DNA of 64,000 nucleotides from contig JAODTK010004554.1 in NCBI GenBank assembly GCA_026419785.1, positions 124,001-188,000 on the forward strand, written 5' to 3'. Within the stretch, counting starts at the first letter, position 1. Every line of letters begins with the position of its first letter. Shown piece after piece: positions 1-10,740 of the stretch. The translations under genes and the position numbers were made by a program. The stretch comes from Sclerodactyla briareus. Taxonomy: Eukaryota > Echinodermata > Holothuroidea > Dendrochirotida > Sclerodactylidae. The notes under the pieces are model-generated. The model did not search any database. It was not told the origin of the DNA and saw only the letters and a program-made list of their open reading frames with translations.

Positions 1-430
1 CCTCCCTTTTTGTATATCAAATCTATCGCTGTTGGGTACTTCATTCATGGTTAACCTCGTGACCTGATGTTTAGGATAGTTCCCAAACTTCTGATATGAG
101 TTCTACGACCTTATTCATCATGGAAATCTAAGGTATTATACAAGACCTTAATCAGTTCATATTTTGTCATTTCTGAGTGACTGTTCCGTATCTCAGGAAC
201 GAACCGGCCGACTACTCCTATTTGGCACTCATTAAACGCGTCTGACTGAAACATCTTCAAGAAATGACTCATTCATAACTCGTTCATAAATTTGTCACGA
301 CCGTGCTTAACATCCCAATACGTTGCGTTTTGGTAAAACAAAAATGAAATGCGCCCATCCCTAATATCTGGCGGACTTCCTGCTAACAGCATACTATCAG
401 TTATTTCCCCTCGTATTCATCTGCATGCCG
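1..430 (+). other. Intron 1-like block of gene 1, paralogous to 40684-40995
   Basis: No exon is visible. The stretch aligns by eye with intron 1 of gene 2 at 40684-40995. Shared anchors in the same order include GGGTA(c)TTCATTCATG, a CAAACTT(c/t)TGATATG block, a GGAAAT(c/a)TA block, CAGTTCATATTT against CTGTTCATATTT, and CAGTTATT(t)CCCC near the end. The window therefore probably opens inside the first intron of a paralogous gene whose promoter and signal-peptide exon lie to the left. The homology is seen; the intron assignment is inferred. Confidence 0.55.
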
Positions 431-2529
431 GGCGGAAAAATGGCCCGTTCTGTGCTGTGCGTGGCTAGGTGGCTTAGTCAGTTTTAGTTGTCCGGCGATC
501 GTCTTTGCCACGGAAACCCCAATTTTTTTTTTTCGTTCTTTAACGGACGATTTATCGTCCACCATATTATATATTTCAATCTTTATTTATGTTTTCTCCT
601 TTTAAAATTTTCTTTGGGCTTGAATTTACGTAGTGGTTTAACATTTAGTCCAGGCTCCAGGGGGCCTTACGAGGCATCACGGTTTGATAAGGCAGCACAT
701 GTTTCAACTGTCCAAAATGACTCTTGAAATAAACGCTATCCTATGAGTTGGAAAATTACATCCATTTAAGTCTAGTGAATGAGGTGACGTCCTCGTAAGT
801 TAATTTTGGGAGAGAGTCCAGTTATGTTTTTTTTCGATAATTATAGAACCTTGCTCAGTTTGATCGAGTTTTAAGGGGAAATATGAAACTTGAGAGAGCA
901 ATATAGTGATCAGTTTTTATTTTTTTACGTCTAGTTTCGGTATTTTTGCTTAGTATATGTAAGTTGTTATCTGTACCAATATTCAACTGAAGTTCATCAG
1001 TTCTATCCTGACCCATTCTGTTCAGTTTTGCCCAGTTTCTTGGAGAAGGAGCCTATAATGTATGAATTAGTGACTTCTCCATATTAGTCATTAATTACCA
1101 TTGTTGGTTATCCCCATGAGCCTATATATGCTTATATTGTCCAATCTTCCCTAAATCATCTGGACGTACCCTGATCTAACTTACAGTGTACTCGTTGGCA
1201 TCTACTAAAGCATTTTATGAGTGCGCTCGTTCATTTAGATTGTAACTGATTACGTACCACGTACCCTAAATTTTCTCATACATGATGACTATTTTGTTAT
1301 ATTTCTTCTTTCTTCATTTCTCCCACAACGGTGCTATCTAGGGTTGTTTTCCAACGTTTCTTCTTCTTCGCTGTCACCCACACTTACACCCACTGAGATA
1401 GTTATAAGCATTTTACCACCCATGACGGTATCTGCTGTTCTCGTCGTGCTTTGGACAATGAAACGCAGGAACGAGATAGTACCCCTTCGCTATGGACACA
1501 CATGTTATTGTCTAGGTTATAGCAGTCATATTGAAATCTGACCGGAACCTGGACCGCTGGCGTCGAAGATTGTAATACAACCTTGCACAGTGCGCCAGAA
1601 ACTTGCGGTGGAGATGATAAATGGAGATATACGGCATAAGTTAAGTTGAGGATTTTCAACGCTTCAGAAGATTTGTTTCAATGTTTCCTCTATTATAGTT
1701 TGTCCTGATGTAGTTGGGATCACTGACCACTAGGGAGATTTTAGGTGACTAGGCCTATTGTGTGTAAGAATATGATACGTAACTTTTAAACCACAGGTCA
1801 TCGTACAGTGTTGTGCATTCTGCACTCTTGTACGGTTTACATGCCCTGGTAAAGTGCCCAGTTTTTCAAATCACTGATGAGCAGTTTCTTTCCCATTTTT
1901 CGGACTTGATATGCAGATAAGTCCATGTGAAGATGATTTGACTATCAGTATTTTCTATTCTTACATTAAGGTGATTTAAAAATAAATGGCAAAAAAATGT
2001 GGGTATCATCTACTAAAATTTGCCATATAATTTCCCTTCCGCGTCATACCCTTTCTAACAAGGGTGAGAATGGCAGCATCTGTAGAGTCTAATTGTGACG
2101 TCATCGATTTTCTTTAACCTGAGTGAACATCAACATATCAAGGCAGCAGGCTAGAATCCTCCGGCAACAGAGATATATATTCATACTGTAAATTGTCAAG
2201 GGCTGGCAAAAAGTGTACCGCACAGATGATTGGCACACCATAAACCGATAAAGTACAGAATGGCTTAGGGTCCGGATCACGCTTGTAGTGAGTTCCCATG
2301 ATCAGTTCATGATTCTCATTGTTTTGGAGTCATTTATAGGTAATAGAGGTCGAAGTCCCAAATGCTTAGTCGCTCAAATCCGTAAAATAGCGTGGGAGGT
2401 GGACGTGCCGCCTCTTAATATTTGGGAATCGTGAAAATTTGATAATATATTGGCTAAATTCAAGCTCCTACACGATACTCGACCCACCTTGATGGATGAA
2501 GTCATACTTTACCAGAGCGGCACGTTGTG
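431..2529. other. No gene recognised; presumed intron
   Basis: AT-rich sequence with stops in all frames. One short + frame at 1344-1541 encodes a serine/threonine-rich start followed by a hydrophobic run and the basic motif MKRRNE, which looks like a transmembrane segment with a stop-transfer signal. It has no convincing splice donor and does not resemble the two transmembrane exons at 22919 and 54512, so I do not call it an exon. Confidence 0.4.
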
Positions 2530-3900
2530 CGTGTGGTGTGGCACCTCTTTTGTCAGCACGATATGGAACGAACGCAAACTGATATCAAGTTCCAATTAGG
2601 CAAGTGAGTTGCTCATGTGGTGAGGATGAACCCTGTCGTTTTCTCGGTCATTCAAGGTCACGACAGGGCAAAGATTGAAAAATTTGGTCAGCACGATATC
2701 TAATGATGGCAAGTATTTATCAAATTCATATTAGGTATGTGGGTTGCACATATGGTTAGGATGGACCCTATTGCTTTTGGTGTTAGGCCAAGGTCATTAA
2801 AGGTCACCATAGGGTAATCCTTCTATATCTTGGCAGCGAAACTTTTCAGAGCAATGTTTAAATGGCGAGTTTCGTTCGTCTGAGTGAACGCATAGAGAAG
2901 GATATAGTTGGCAATATATCCTTCTCTATGAGCGAACTACATCTGGTAGCCTACTTTGACCTCATTTGACCCTTTGACTTTCTTCGACCTAATGACCTTG
3001 TGACCTTGGGGTCCTTTCTTCGTAACGACCAAACTCGTCTTGTTGCAACAAACCAATACCCCTCAACTGCACTGATGTAATAAAAACGTATATCACACAC
3101 TACCTCTAGTTATGTCCTCTGTGAAAGACTGAACCACCTTTGGAACACTGATAAATTTAATGTTCGACATTGACTTCTCGGCCCTGAAACATCTTCGAGG
3201 AATCGCGTGAAGGGAAGTTCTATTCATCTGTGTGGCTACAACTCGACCCAACTTATCATGTACACCTAATTGTTCAGATCTCAGAAGTGACAGTACACTA
3301 ATTGCAAGTCTATCAAACCAGATCACGTGACTCCTTCACCGAGGGTTTTGCTATAGCCAGGCTACTATGAGTTTCCTCTATTACATGTCCATCTTAAAAA
3401 ATAAACAAATATACTAGTGCTGGAAGTCAACTGCACTGACGTACTAAAACACGACTATCACACGCTTATTTCCATCTATGTCTTCTGTGAAACAGCCTCT
3501 GAAGCACTGAGAAATTTCAAATATTTATATATCTCTGCAACAAAACATTTTGGGGTTTGGCGTATTGGGAATTTTGTTCGTCTGTGCAAACTAAATCTCG
3601 TGACCAACTTTGACTTCCTTTGACCTTTCGACCTCATTTGACTTAATGACCTTGTGACATTCTGAGCAGTTCTCCGCCACGACCATACTCGTCGTGTTGC
3701 AACACACTAATAAATCAATTACACTGACGTACTTAAACACTCCTCTGTGAAAAAGTGAAACAGCTTTGAAACACTGTCAAATTTTCACAATGACTTCTCG
3801 GCACTGCGCTCTTATAGGATATCGTAAACTGTAAGGGAAGTTCTGTTCCGTCTGTGTGGCAAGCACTGGATCAACAATTCATGTACCCGGTCAATATACA
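2530..3900 (+). repeat. Degenerate repeat block with CACGATATC core and AGGTCA/TGACCT words
   Basis: Two adjacent copies begin near 2556 and 2690 with a CAGCACGATAT core followed by AACG/AATG, a TATCAA segment, a 'gtgggttgcacatatggt' type segment and a run of AGGTCA words. From about 2940 the block runs into TTGACC/TGACCT words (2957-3010), and a related copy lies at 3415-3720. The same family recurs near 13891, 14976, 15514, 15662 and 38413, and reversed at about 55560-55870. It is an interspersed, partly tandem non-coding repeat that I cannot name. Confidence 0.6.
2891..2930. repeat. Perfect 16-bp inverted repeat (hairpin)
   Basis: Arms catagagaaggatata (2891-2906) and tatatccttctctatg (2915-2930) are exact reverse complements around an 8-nt loop. 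In a region full of indels and divergence a perfect 16-bp stem stands out. It sits inside the CACGATATC-type repeat block. It may be the foldback end of a short mobile element or a recent inversion. Confidence 0.85.
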
Positions 3901-4401
3901 TCTCGTTATTGGACATTGACAATCATCAACTTTCGTCCATATTGTTCTCAATTTTGAGTGAACCAAGCTTTAAGTTTATATTAATGATACCTATGATTAT
4001 CCAACATGCATTGTGATCGCCCATTACCCGCATAAACAGATAGATACCCCTACTATCTCGGGAACGTAGGGATCATAGTACGTGTTACTTAAACCTCCAC
4101 TTGACAGCCAACAATTTTGGATGTGTTGGTGTGTGGTAAGTTAAATATTCTACTACTTGCCTGCTTAGAATAGATATTCAGATTTTAGGTCATCTTGAAA
4201 GTTTCTTTTTGTAACAAAAGTTGATATTACTCAAGGAAATGGCAAGGAATCACTACTGGCGCATAGTTGCGTTCTTGTTTAGATCGACGTCTCGAATCTG
4301 GTACAAGCAGTATCTTATAGCCGACCGCTGATATGATGAATCAAAGCATCAAGAGTCACCGACTACACATCGAAAAATATAAGAACACATAAGGAAAAAT
4401 A
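3901..4401. other. No gene recognised; presumed intron
   Basis: Short open frames only, with no splice-bounded coding signal and no repeat that I can place. It separates the repeat block from the TA-flanked MITE. Confidence 0.4.
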
Positions 4402-4403
4402 TA

Positions 4404-4612
4404 CACTGTAAAAAATGATTGTGGAATTTACAGTAAATTACTGGCAACTCTGCTGCTAGTCATTTACTGTCAATTTCAAACAAACTACAGTAAAAATTTA
4501 CAGTAAAAAAACATTACTGTAATTTTACTGTAAAATTCACGGAGAATTGACCATCATTGGCAGCAGAGTTGCCAGTAATGTACTGTAAATTCAACAGAAA
4601 TTGTTTACAGTG
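4404..4612. mobile_element. Palindromic MITE, TA target duplication
   Basis: The 209-bp element starts CACTGTAAA and ends TTTACAGTG. It is flanked on both sides by TA (4402-4403 and 4613-4614). The inverted repeats are long: the left arm through CTGGCAACTCTGCTGC (about 4440-4456) matches the reverse complement of GCAGCAGAGTTGCCAG (about 4560-4575), so some 70 bp on each side pair with modest mismatch. It encodes no protein. TA duplication with long terminal inverted repeats is typical of Tc1/mariner-superfamily MITEs, so the superfamily follows from general knowledge while the structure is seen directly. Confidence 0.85.
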
Positions 4613-4614
4613 TA

Positions 4615-5880
4615 CGGATGTTCACAATGTGACATTAGGGGCGTAGAAATGAATTGCATCAATATGTTCGTGGAAACTGCAGTTACAGGGTATACCCTAG
4701 AGTAAGCCACAATCACGCGGGTGTATGGCATTATTTTATGGTTAATAAAACCCATTCATCCCATGCTGACAGAGCTATGTATAAAGCCCGCCGTAACACC
4801 ACCCCGTCCCCCTACGCACACACTTGCATTACTGCATAATTTTCCCAAGTTCGTTGAGGATTTAAATGACTGTATATTAATTCCTAAAGGACAACTGCAG
4901 GCTTGAAAACAACAGAGTTTATAGTGGAGAATTGGAACTGTATCTATAGGTCCAAACCCCATTTCAATACGATGTTCCTATGTGGAGTTATTACCATTCA
5001 AAGTTTGGTCCATTAATGCAGAAAAATTGGGGAGAATCCCAACTGCGCAATAACACATGACATCACACTTGGACAACCCCGGAGTTATGTCATGTATTTC
5101 ATTGTTTAATTTTGTTGAATAAGTTAAGTCAACCCTTATAGCAAACAGTTATGTTGTATTTCTCTCACCAACGCCAAAGTACCCATCAACGCCTACCGAC
5201 CCACTACAGCAATCCTCTCTTCCCATGGACTAAATGCTTTTCAAAGTAAAAGTAATGTGTGAATTTCAATAGAAAACAGATTGTTTGCAGGTTGTGCAAG
5301 TAAGATGTCACTTATTATCGCATGATAGGATGCTTTTCGATCTTGCGCAATACATATGCACACACTTCAAAGGATTGTAACACCGTAACGGAAAGTCATA
5401 CGAACTTCGAGTTTGAATTGACGCATCCAGTTTTCTTCAGTTAATATATTTCCCTCTTTATAATCCAGCCTGCAGTTGTCCTTCAAGTTTTCACTTCTCT
5501 TGTTTTTACTGAAACTGTCCCTACTGATATCAAAATGAATAGCGCTCATGTACTCATCATAGGAACATACCTGCCAAGCTTCAACTTGATTGGACCAGGC
5601 ATGTTTGACTTTGCTTGATTACAAGGTGAAGGTGGTCATAATATATAATATATATATATATATATATATTTTTTACAAATTTTCACGTATTTGAAAAAAT
5701 ACCCCCGAGTGACCATGAAATAAATAACGCTCGTATACTTAACGTGGGAAACATACTTACCATGATTCAACTTGATTGGCCATAATCACGCGGGTGTATG
5801 GCGTTATTTAGAAACCCATTCATTGGGGGTGACCTGGGACTCTCGTCAAAGGTATGAAAAATGTGAATTTCATTCAACAG
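4615..5880 (+). other. Presumed intron of gene 1 with a direct repeat and TA microsatellite
   Basis: A block of about 50 bp at 4706-4758 recurs at 5779-5823 (shared CACGCGGGTGTATGGC and AACCCATTCAT), just upstream of the WSC exon. A (TA)n tract lies at 5641-5668. The lead-in to the exon ends at CATTCAACAG, a usable 3' splice site. Confidence 0.5.
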
Positions 5881-6162
5881 ATGCGAATAAATTGGGTTGT
5901 TTTAACTACGCCCCGGAATCGACTGACGCCCACCAAGCGTTTTCTGGCAAAGAAGCCAACCTCGGATCCTGCTTGAGCGGCTGTGTTGGATGGCCGTACG
6001 TCGGACTGGCCCAGGGCAACAAATGCTACTGCCTCAGCTTTCCTACTGAGTTTGGGGAGGACGTGGATCCATCGCGATGTAACTTGAGATGTCTGGGAAG
6101 AGAGAAATGTGGGGGTTCTGAGGTCGTCGCAATATGGGATTACACGAGAAATGAGAGTACAC
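5881..6162 (+). CDS. WSC-domain exon of gene 1 (intact, phase 1-1)
   Basis: This exon encodes one complete WSC domain, a small cysteine-rich module found in extracellular parts of eukaryotic membrane and secreted proteins and generally thought to bind carbohydrate. The conserved skeleton is present: LGCFNYAPES at the start, two cysteines in SCLSGC, then GLAQGNKCYC, RCNLRC and a terminal KCGG followed by VVAIWDY. The bounds are a CAACAG acceptor (AG at 5879-5880) and a strong GTGAGT donor at 6163. Both splice junctions are phase 1 and the exon is 282 nt, so it is a symmetrical, shuffle-ready module. The frame is unbroken, unlike its counterparts at 41524 and 42684; it matches the latter best (LGCF, PES, AH, SG in the same spacing). 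It probably belongs to the same transcript as the transmembrane exon at 22919. The exact function is unknown. Confidence 0.85.
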
Positions 6163-6360
6163 GTGAGTTCGCCACTCGGAAAGGTATTCAAACGATCGGT
6201 TGGTGATTTATATTATTCCTTTATTCTAATGTGGAGTATCAGAAGGATGAATCGACCTATCTGCAAATACAATGATCGACTAGCACAGTGCAATCTCGTC
6301 TGTTGCAAACCTTTAACTGGACACGGAGAGCACATCACTAAACAATATTACGACCCATTA

Positions 6361-6429
6361 TGTAACAATTGACCAAAATGTAACAACTTGGTCCAAAATG
6401 TAACAACTTTTGACCAAAATGTAACAATC
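6361..6429 (+). repeat. Short tandem repeat, about 20-bp unit
   Basis: Four copies of TGTAACAA follow one another, with units near TTGACCAAAATGTAACAACT differing by small indels. It lies 200 bp downstream of the WSC exon, in the presumed intron. Confidence 0.8.
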
Positions 6430-7839
6430 TGAAGAATGTTTTCAGAACACAACACGGCTATAGGGTGTTACGCCGATTGCCCTTAAGGAGGCCGTGGGCG
6501 TCGGAAATTGGTGGGGATGCTACTCGGAGTCGGGGCTACCCTTCGCCGCAGTCTCAGACCCAAAGGCGCATGCATAACGGAATGGCGCAATCCTGGGGTA
6601 ATCAGCCCTTGATCCAACAAGTGCGCAAAACATCCGATCGGGCAGAAGTACAACTTGAGGCCACTTTCTTACTTGTTCATAAACAACAATTACACTATAG
6701 GACCACGCGAGGGAGGTCTCATGTCTAATCAGCATAAAATTTCAACCCAGAATGATATAATTTGATTATCGTCCAGAGAAAAGAGGATTTCCTCACTCTC
6801 TCCCTATATCTCTAAGGTATAGGGCGCTATTAAAAAAAAGTCCATATAAAACGAAAGTACACGTCGGGTAGTACTTTCAACCACCCTTAATTTGATGGTG
6901 ATAATTGAAAAGCCATAGCATACACGGGGCTGAGTACATATGGCGCAAAAGGCGTAAAATCGCGACATATAGGGGGTCCCCAACTAAATTCATAGCAGGC
7001 CAATGTACTTTCCCCACGCCCGATACCCTTTCAAAAAAAGGGTATCAACTAAAGAGAATCTTTTCTACAATCCGACAAAATATAAGTTTCCCCAATGGTC
7101 GAACACAGTGCGAAAATATCAAGATATGAATAGGAAGTGTAATATTTCCATGAGTACCCCCACCCGAGGACTTGTAACGCCCATAACTTGAGATTGAAAG
7201 GTGCTACGGAGGTGAGGATTAGACCAATGGGATCGGCGTCAATTCTACGTCGAACACATGTACGTTCATCCGATTTTATTTTTGTTATATTTTACTAATA
7301 TTACAGGGGATTTTTTTAAATTAGAGACGCCACTCCTAAATCCAACCAAAATAACTGAACCCGACGTAGTTTGGGGCGCTGAACCACAGTGTTGCAATTT
7401 GTTTTCTAAGCCTATTTGAGTGGCCATAACTTCGTTACCGCAATATGCTTACTTGGACTATGGCTCATTCGACCGAGTGTGCCGAGTGACATTATATATT
7501 TCCACTTTTTTACAATTTTGTACCTGGTCCCTAGACAAAAAATTTAAAAATCGGCCTGAAAGTAACATTTTTGAGCAGTATTTATTTGACATATAAACAT
7601 TGCGGATCGAGGCATGTCAAATCGAAAGGTTGCAAATTTCATCATGGGGACGGCATGTCCGGACTGCATGGGTCCTAATTAGCCGTTCGCAACATTTTTC
7701 AGCTCCATCAGACCTTGTATGGTTGAGAAATAGGGGCATTTTGGATTCTACAGTACTGATATACCCAGATACGCACCATTATTAATTATACGCCTCGGGT
7801 TATTGATTCACCCGAAGGTGCTTCAGGACTAAGGAAATA
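6430..7839. other. No gene recognised; probably old transposon-derived DNA
   Basis: Overlapping short frames on both strands without domain signals. A segment near 6640-6690 (AACTTGAGGCCACTTTCTTAC) resembles the body of the SINE-like piece at 7840-8125 (AACTTGTGCAGCCACTTTCCTAC), so part of this stretch is repeat-derived. Otherwise I see nothing I can support. Confidence 0.4.
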
Positions 7840-8125
7840 TTAGTCGGACATGGAAGAGATCCAGTTTGGGTGTGGAAGGACCCCGGCGAATATCGCTGCT
7901 CTTTTCGAAGAGTGCCCTGAGTAACGAGGCAGAAGTGAGAATTCCTGCTCCCGGATCGCCATTTAACGTCCCCATCCGACAGACGAGAGAGTGGAGCTTA
8001 ACTTGTGCAGCCACTTTCCTACAATCGAGAACGGAGCGGGGTGAAAGTTGGTGTCTGTGACGACACTAGGGTTTGAACCAGGAACACTCTACTCACCGTT
8101 CCTCCCAGCCACCGCTCTTAATTAG
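7840..8125 (-). mobile_element. tRNA-derived SINE-like element
   Basis: On the - strand the head contains GGTTCAAACCC (8071-8081 region), a good match to a polymerase III B box, preceded by tRNA-like GGAACGGTGAGTAGAGTGTTCC-type pairing. The body downstream on the - strand carries a segment around 7890-7960 that recurs at about 62220-62290 (shared CGAGGCAG and GAATTCCTGCTCCCG) and more weakly at 6640-6690. Recurrence plus a B box supports a SINE. The A box is poor and ends are not defined, so limits are approximate. Confidence 0.5.
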
Positions 8126-9489
8126 CCACCATGTTGGGAATACCGCCATTTTAATTTATGAACCTCACAGAAATCACCTCAAAATATGTTATCCGCGTAG
8201 AACTGAGCACGAGAAATCAATTGGTGCAACTTTCAGACCGAAACTATCTTGTTTGGATGAAGGGTGGTTGAAAAACAACTGACGACAGACTTTTTTTTAA
8301 TTTTTTGAGCGTCACAGAAGGCACAATATTGAAACAATTTGCATTTTCCGGCACGATAAATTCAATGGAACCAAATTCATTTAAGTGCATGTACCCGCTC
8401 AGAGCTAGAAACGGTTCCCAGCCCTACCGTTAATAGTGAAAAAATGGGACGTTCTACGCCGAAAAACAAAAAAACATGGTTCAATAGTATCTCAGTATTT
8501 TCAGCACCTTTCCTCTGGTTCAAGAGCTATTTAGGCTGAAAAGTCGTGTAGTACTATTCGAGTTCTATCTAGTGCTGTAAAAACTGTGGGTACAGATTTA
8601 CGATTGACCTATACTGCAAAAACGCTCATTATCAATTACATTATAGCAACGAATAATTGGCGCGCATTGGTGAAGGAAGTTCGGTAAAGGTTCCCAACCC
8701 GGTCCGTCCAATGGACTAGGTTTTAGGTCGGGGTATTTTTAGTCCCCCCCCCCCGACCCCTCAATATTTTTTTTTTCAAAGGGCAAGTACCCGGGGAAGG
8801 AACAAACGGAAGAAAATAATGTCGCAATAGTACAAGAGGACCTATTCAGGCCTCGTTGAATTACAAAAGCTACATGAATCAATTACGTGACAACGTGGCG
8901 CCATTATGCGCAATGCCTATAATCGGGTTCCATGGGGGAAGGGGGGGGACACCCCCAATTCCGTTCAAAAAATAAACAATATTTAAAACAATGCATGACA
9001 AGACAGTTAGGACTGATTCGAACAATTAGGCTGTGATCGGCAATTTGACCCATTTTAGGGGCGAAGTGCAACGCCTATATAGGTAATAGAGTACGCCTAG
9101 CGCCATTGCAGTAGAACTAGGCACGTCATATCTTTGAAAGTACCACAAATAAAATCAGCGCCACAAATACCCCAGATGGGATGTTTTGCGCACTTGATTG
9201 TTGGATCAAGGGCTTCGCGGTTAGACGAGATCATCTGTGAGCTTCATGGGAGTTCGTTGGAGCAATTGCTGATGCAATGAACGCGCATATCCCAGTGATG
9301 ATCTCAAGCGTTCTCGGAGGAAATCAGGCGATTTCATAAGCGCAAACAGCGTGCTCCAAACATGTATAAATAAGAGATCACATATCGCCAGAAACCATAA
9401 GCGTTTTTTAGAGATGAACTGGGCGCACTCCACTAGCTACTAGCCGGGCCCATTTTGAATACGTCTCAACTATTTTCACTGATACGCTC
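8126..9489. other. No gene recognised
   Basis: Contains C- and T-homopolymers near 8743-8780 and a G-run near 8941. Frames are short. The - strand frame at 9221-9433 has no recognisable domain or splice sites. Nothing else supported. Confidence 0.4.
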
Positions 9490-10740
9490 AAAAGTTTTTG
9501 GTCCTGCATTATGCGCCTGAAGTGGGGCTTCTACGAGTACACCACTCAGAGCGATGAACCACCATGTCGGTAAGCATAAGCTGACAATGGAAGATCCGAA
9601 TCCTGAGTAGACAGTTTCGGAGTGTCTTCACTCTTGAGGACTGTGCCAACTCCACTGAGTTAGAGGGTAACACCCCTACCATGTCTGATACCCCGAGGGA
9701 GTTGAAAAACTACTCAAGGACCTTGACTCCAGAATGGTCCAGATGGCATACCTTCTCGTATCTTGAAAGTTGCTGCCAGTAAACCCCCACCTCTCGATTT
9801 TTCGAAGTCACTTGATACTGGTACTCTCCCCGATGTCAATATTTCGCCAAAACATAGGAAGGGTGATAGAGCACTTGCAGGAAATGACTGCCCATTTCGT
9901 CTACCTTACTGGTGTTCATTCCTAGGTCCTAACTATTAGTCACTTCCAGATTTATGATGCTCAACTCGATATTGACTGATAAAAACATGGGTTCAGGTCC
10001 ATACACTCGAATCATAACTTCTCCTCACTGTTCAAGACCTTGTTTCCTCGTTGAATGATGTAACACAGGTTGATTTAGCCGTCATGGATTTTAGCCAGGC
10101 CTTCGATGTTGTGCCCCATTATAGGCTGTTAGATAAACTAAACACTTTGAGATTCAATACCAGGCCCAGATCCAGAACTGGATCAGTAGTTTCTTACGGG
10201 TCCAATGGGTAGTCGCTGCAGTTGATAGTTCTGCCTGGGTGGAGGTGGAATCCGGAGTTTCACGGGATACATTTTTGGGACCCTCCTTTTCCTTGCCTTT
10301 ATACCGACTTTCCGAGAATGTAAATTATAGAGAGATTCGTGCTGAACAGGACCACAACCGCTTCAGCGGACCATGATACGATTTTCCACATGCGAGTACA
10401 AAATGTTCAATTATAGATTCAATCTTGCGAGAAACAAACGGCTATTCCTACCTGGGTGTTACGCTTTCGAACAACCTTCCTAGGGCGAACATATTTCACA
10501 AATTAACGGTAAGAGCTAACCAGTGCTGTGTTTTTGTTATGGGAACCAATCGTTTCCAATTTCCCCGGACGTAAGAGTCTATGCCAATACGGACCTTGTG
10601 CGCCTCCCATTAGAATATTCGTCCGTGTCTGGGAACCTCATGCACAAGTTTTCATAAACAAACTCAGGGAGCGCAGAGAAACCAAAGCTAGGGCTTTTGG
10701 TTTGAATACTCTCTGAACAATTGCAAAATCGTTAATTTAC
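9490..10740 (+). pseudogene. Decayed CR1/Jockey-like LINE reverse transcriptase
   Basis: Translated in shifting + frames, this stretch preserves the order of a non-LTR reverse transcriptase. A pre-RT segment near 9730-9860 reads NGPDGIPSRILK and SLDTGTLPD. RT motif A, DFSQAFDVVPH, is at about 10087-10119. Motif B, VESGV then LGP, is at about 10248-10283. A degraded catalytic motif reading ADHDT instead of ADDT is near 10366. C-terminal pieces YLGVTLSN and VYANTDLVRPPLEYSS (about 10450-10610) match the family's tail. There are many frameshifts and the catalytic aspartate pair is altered, so it is dead. No endonuclease domain is visible upstream, as expected of a 5'-truncated copy. The family placement rests on motif style. 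Confidence 0.8.

Noticed and set aside
1344..1541. Possible third transmembrane exon (ILPPMTVSAVLVVLWTMKRRN)
   Set aside because: No good donor, and no resemblance to the two convincing transmembrane exons.
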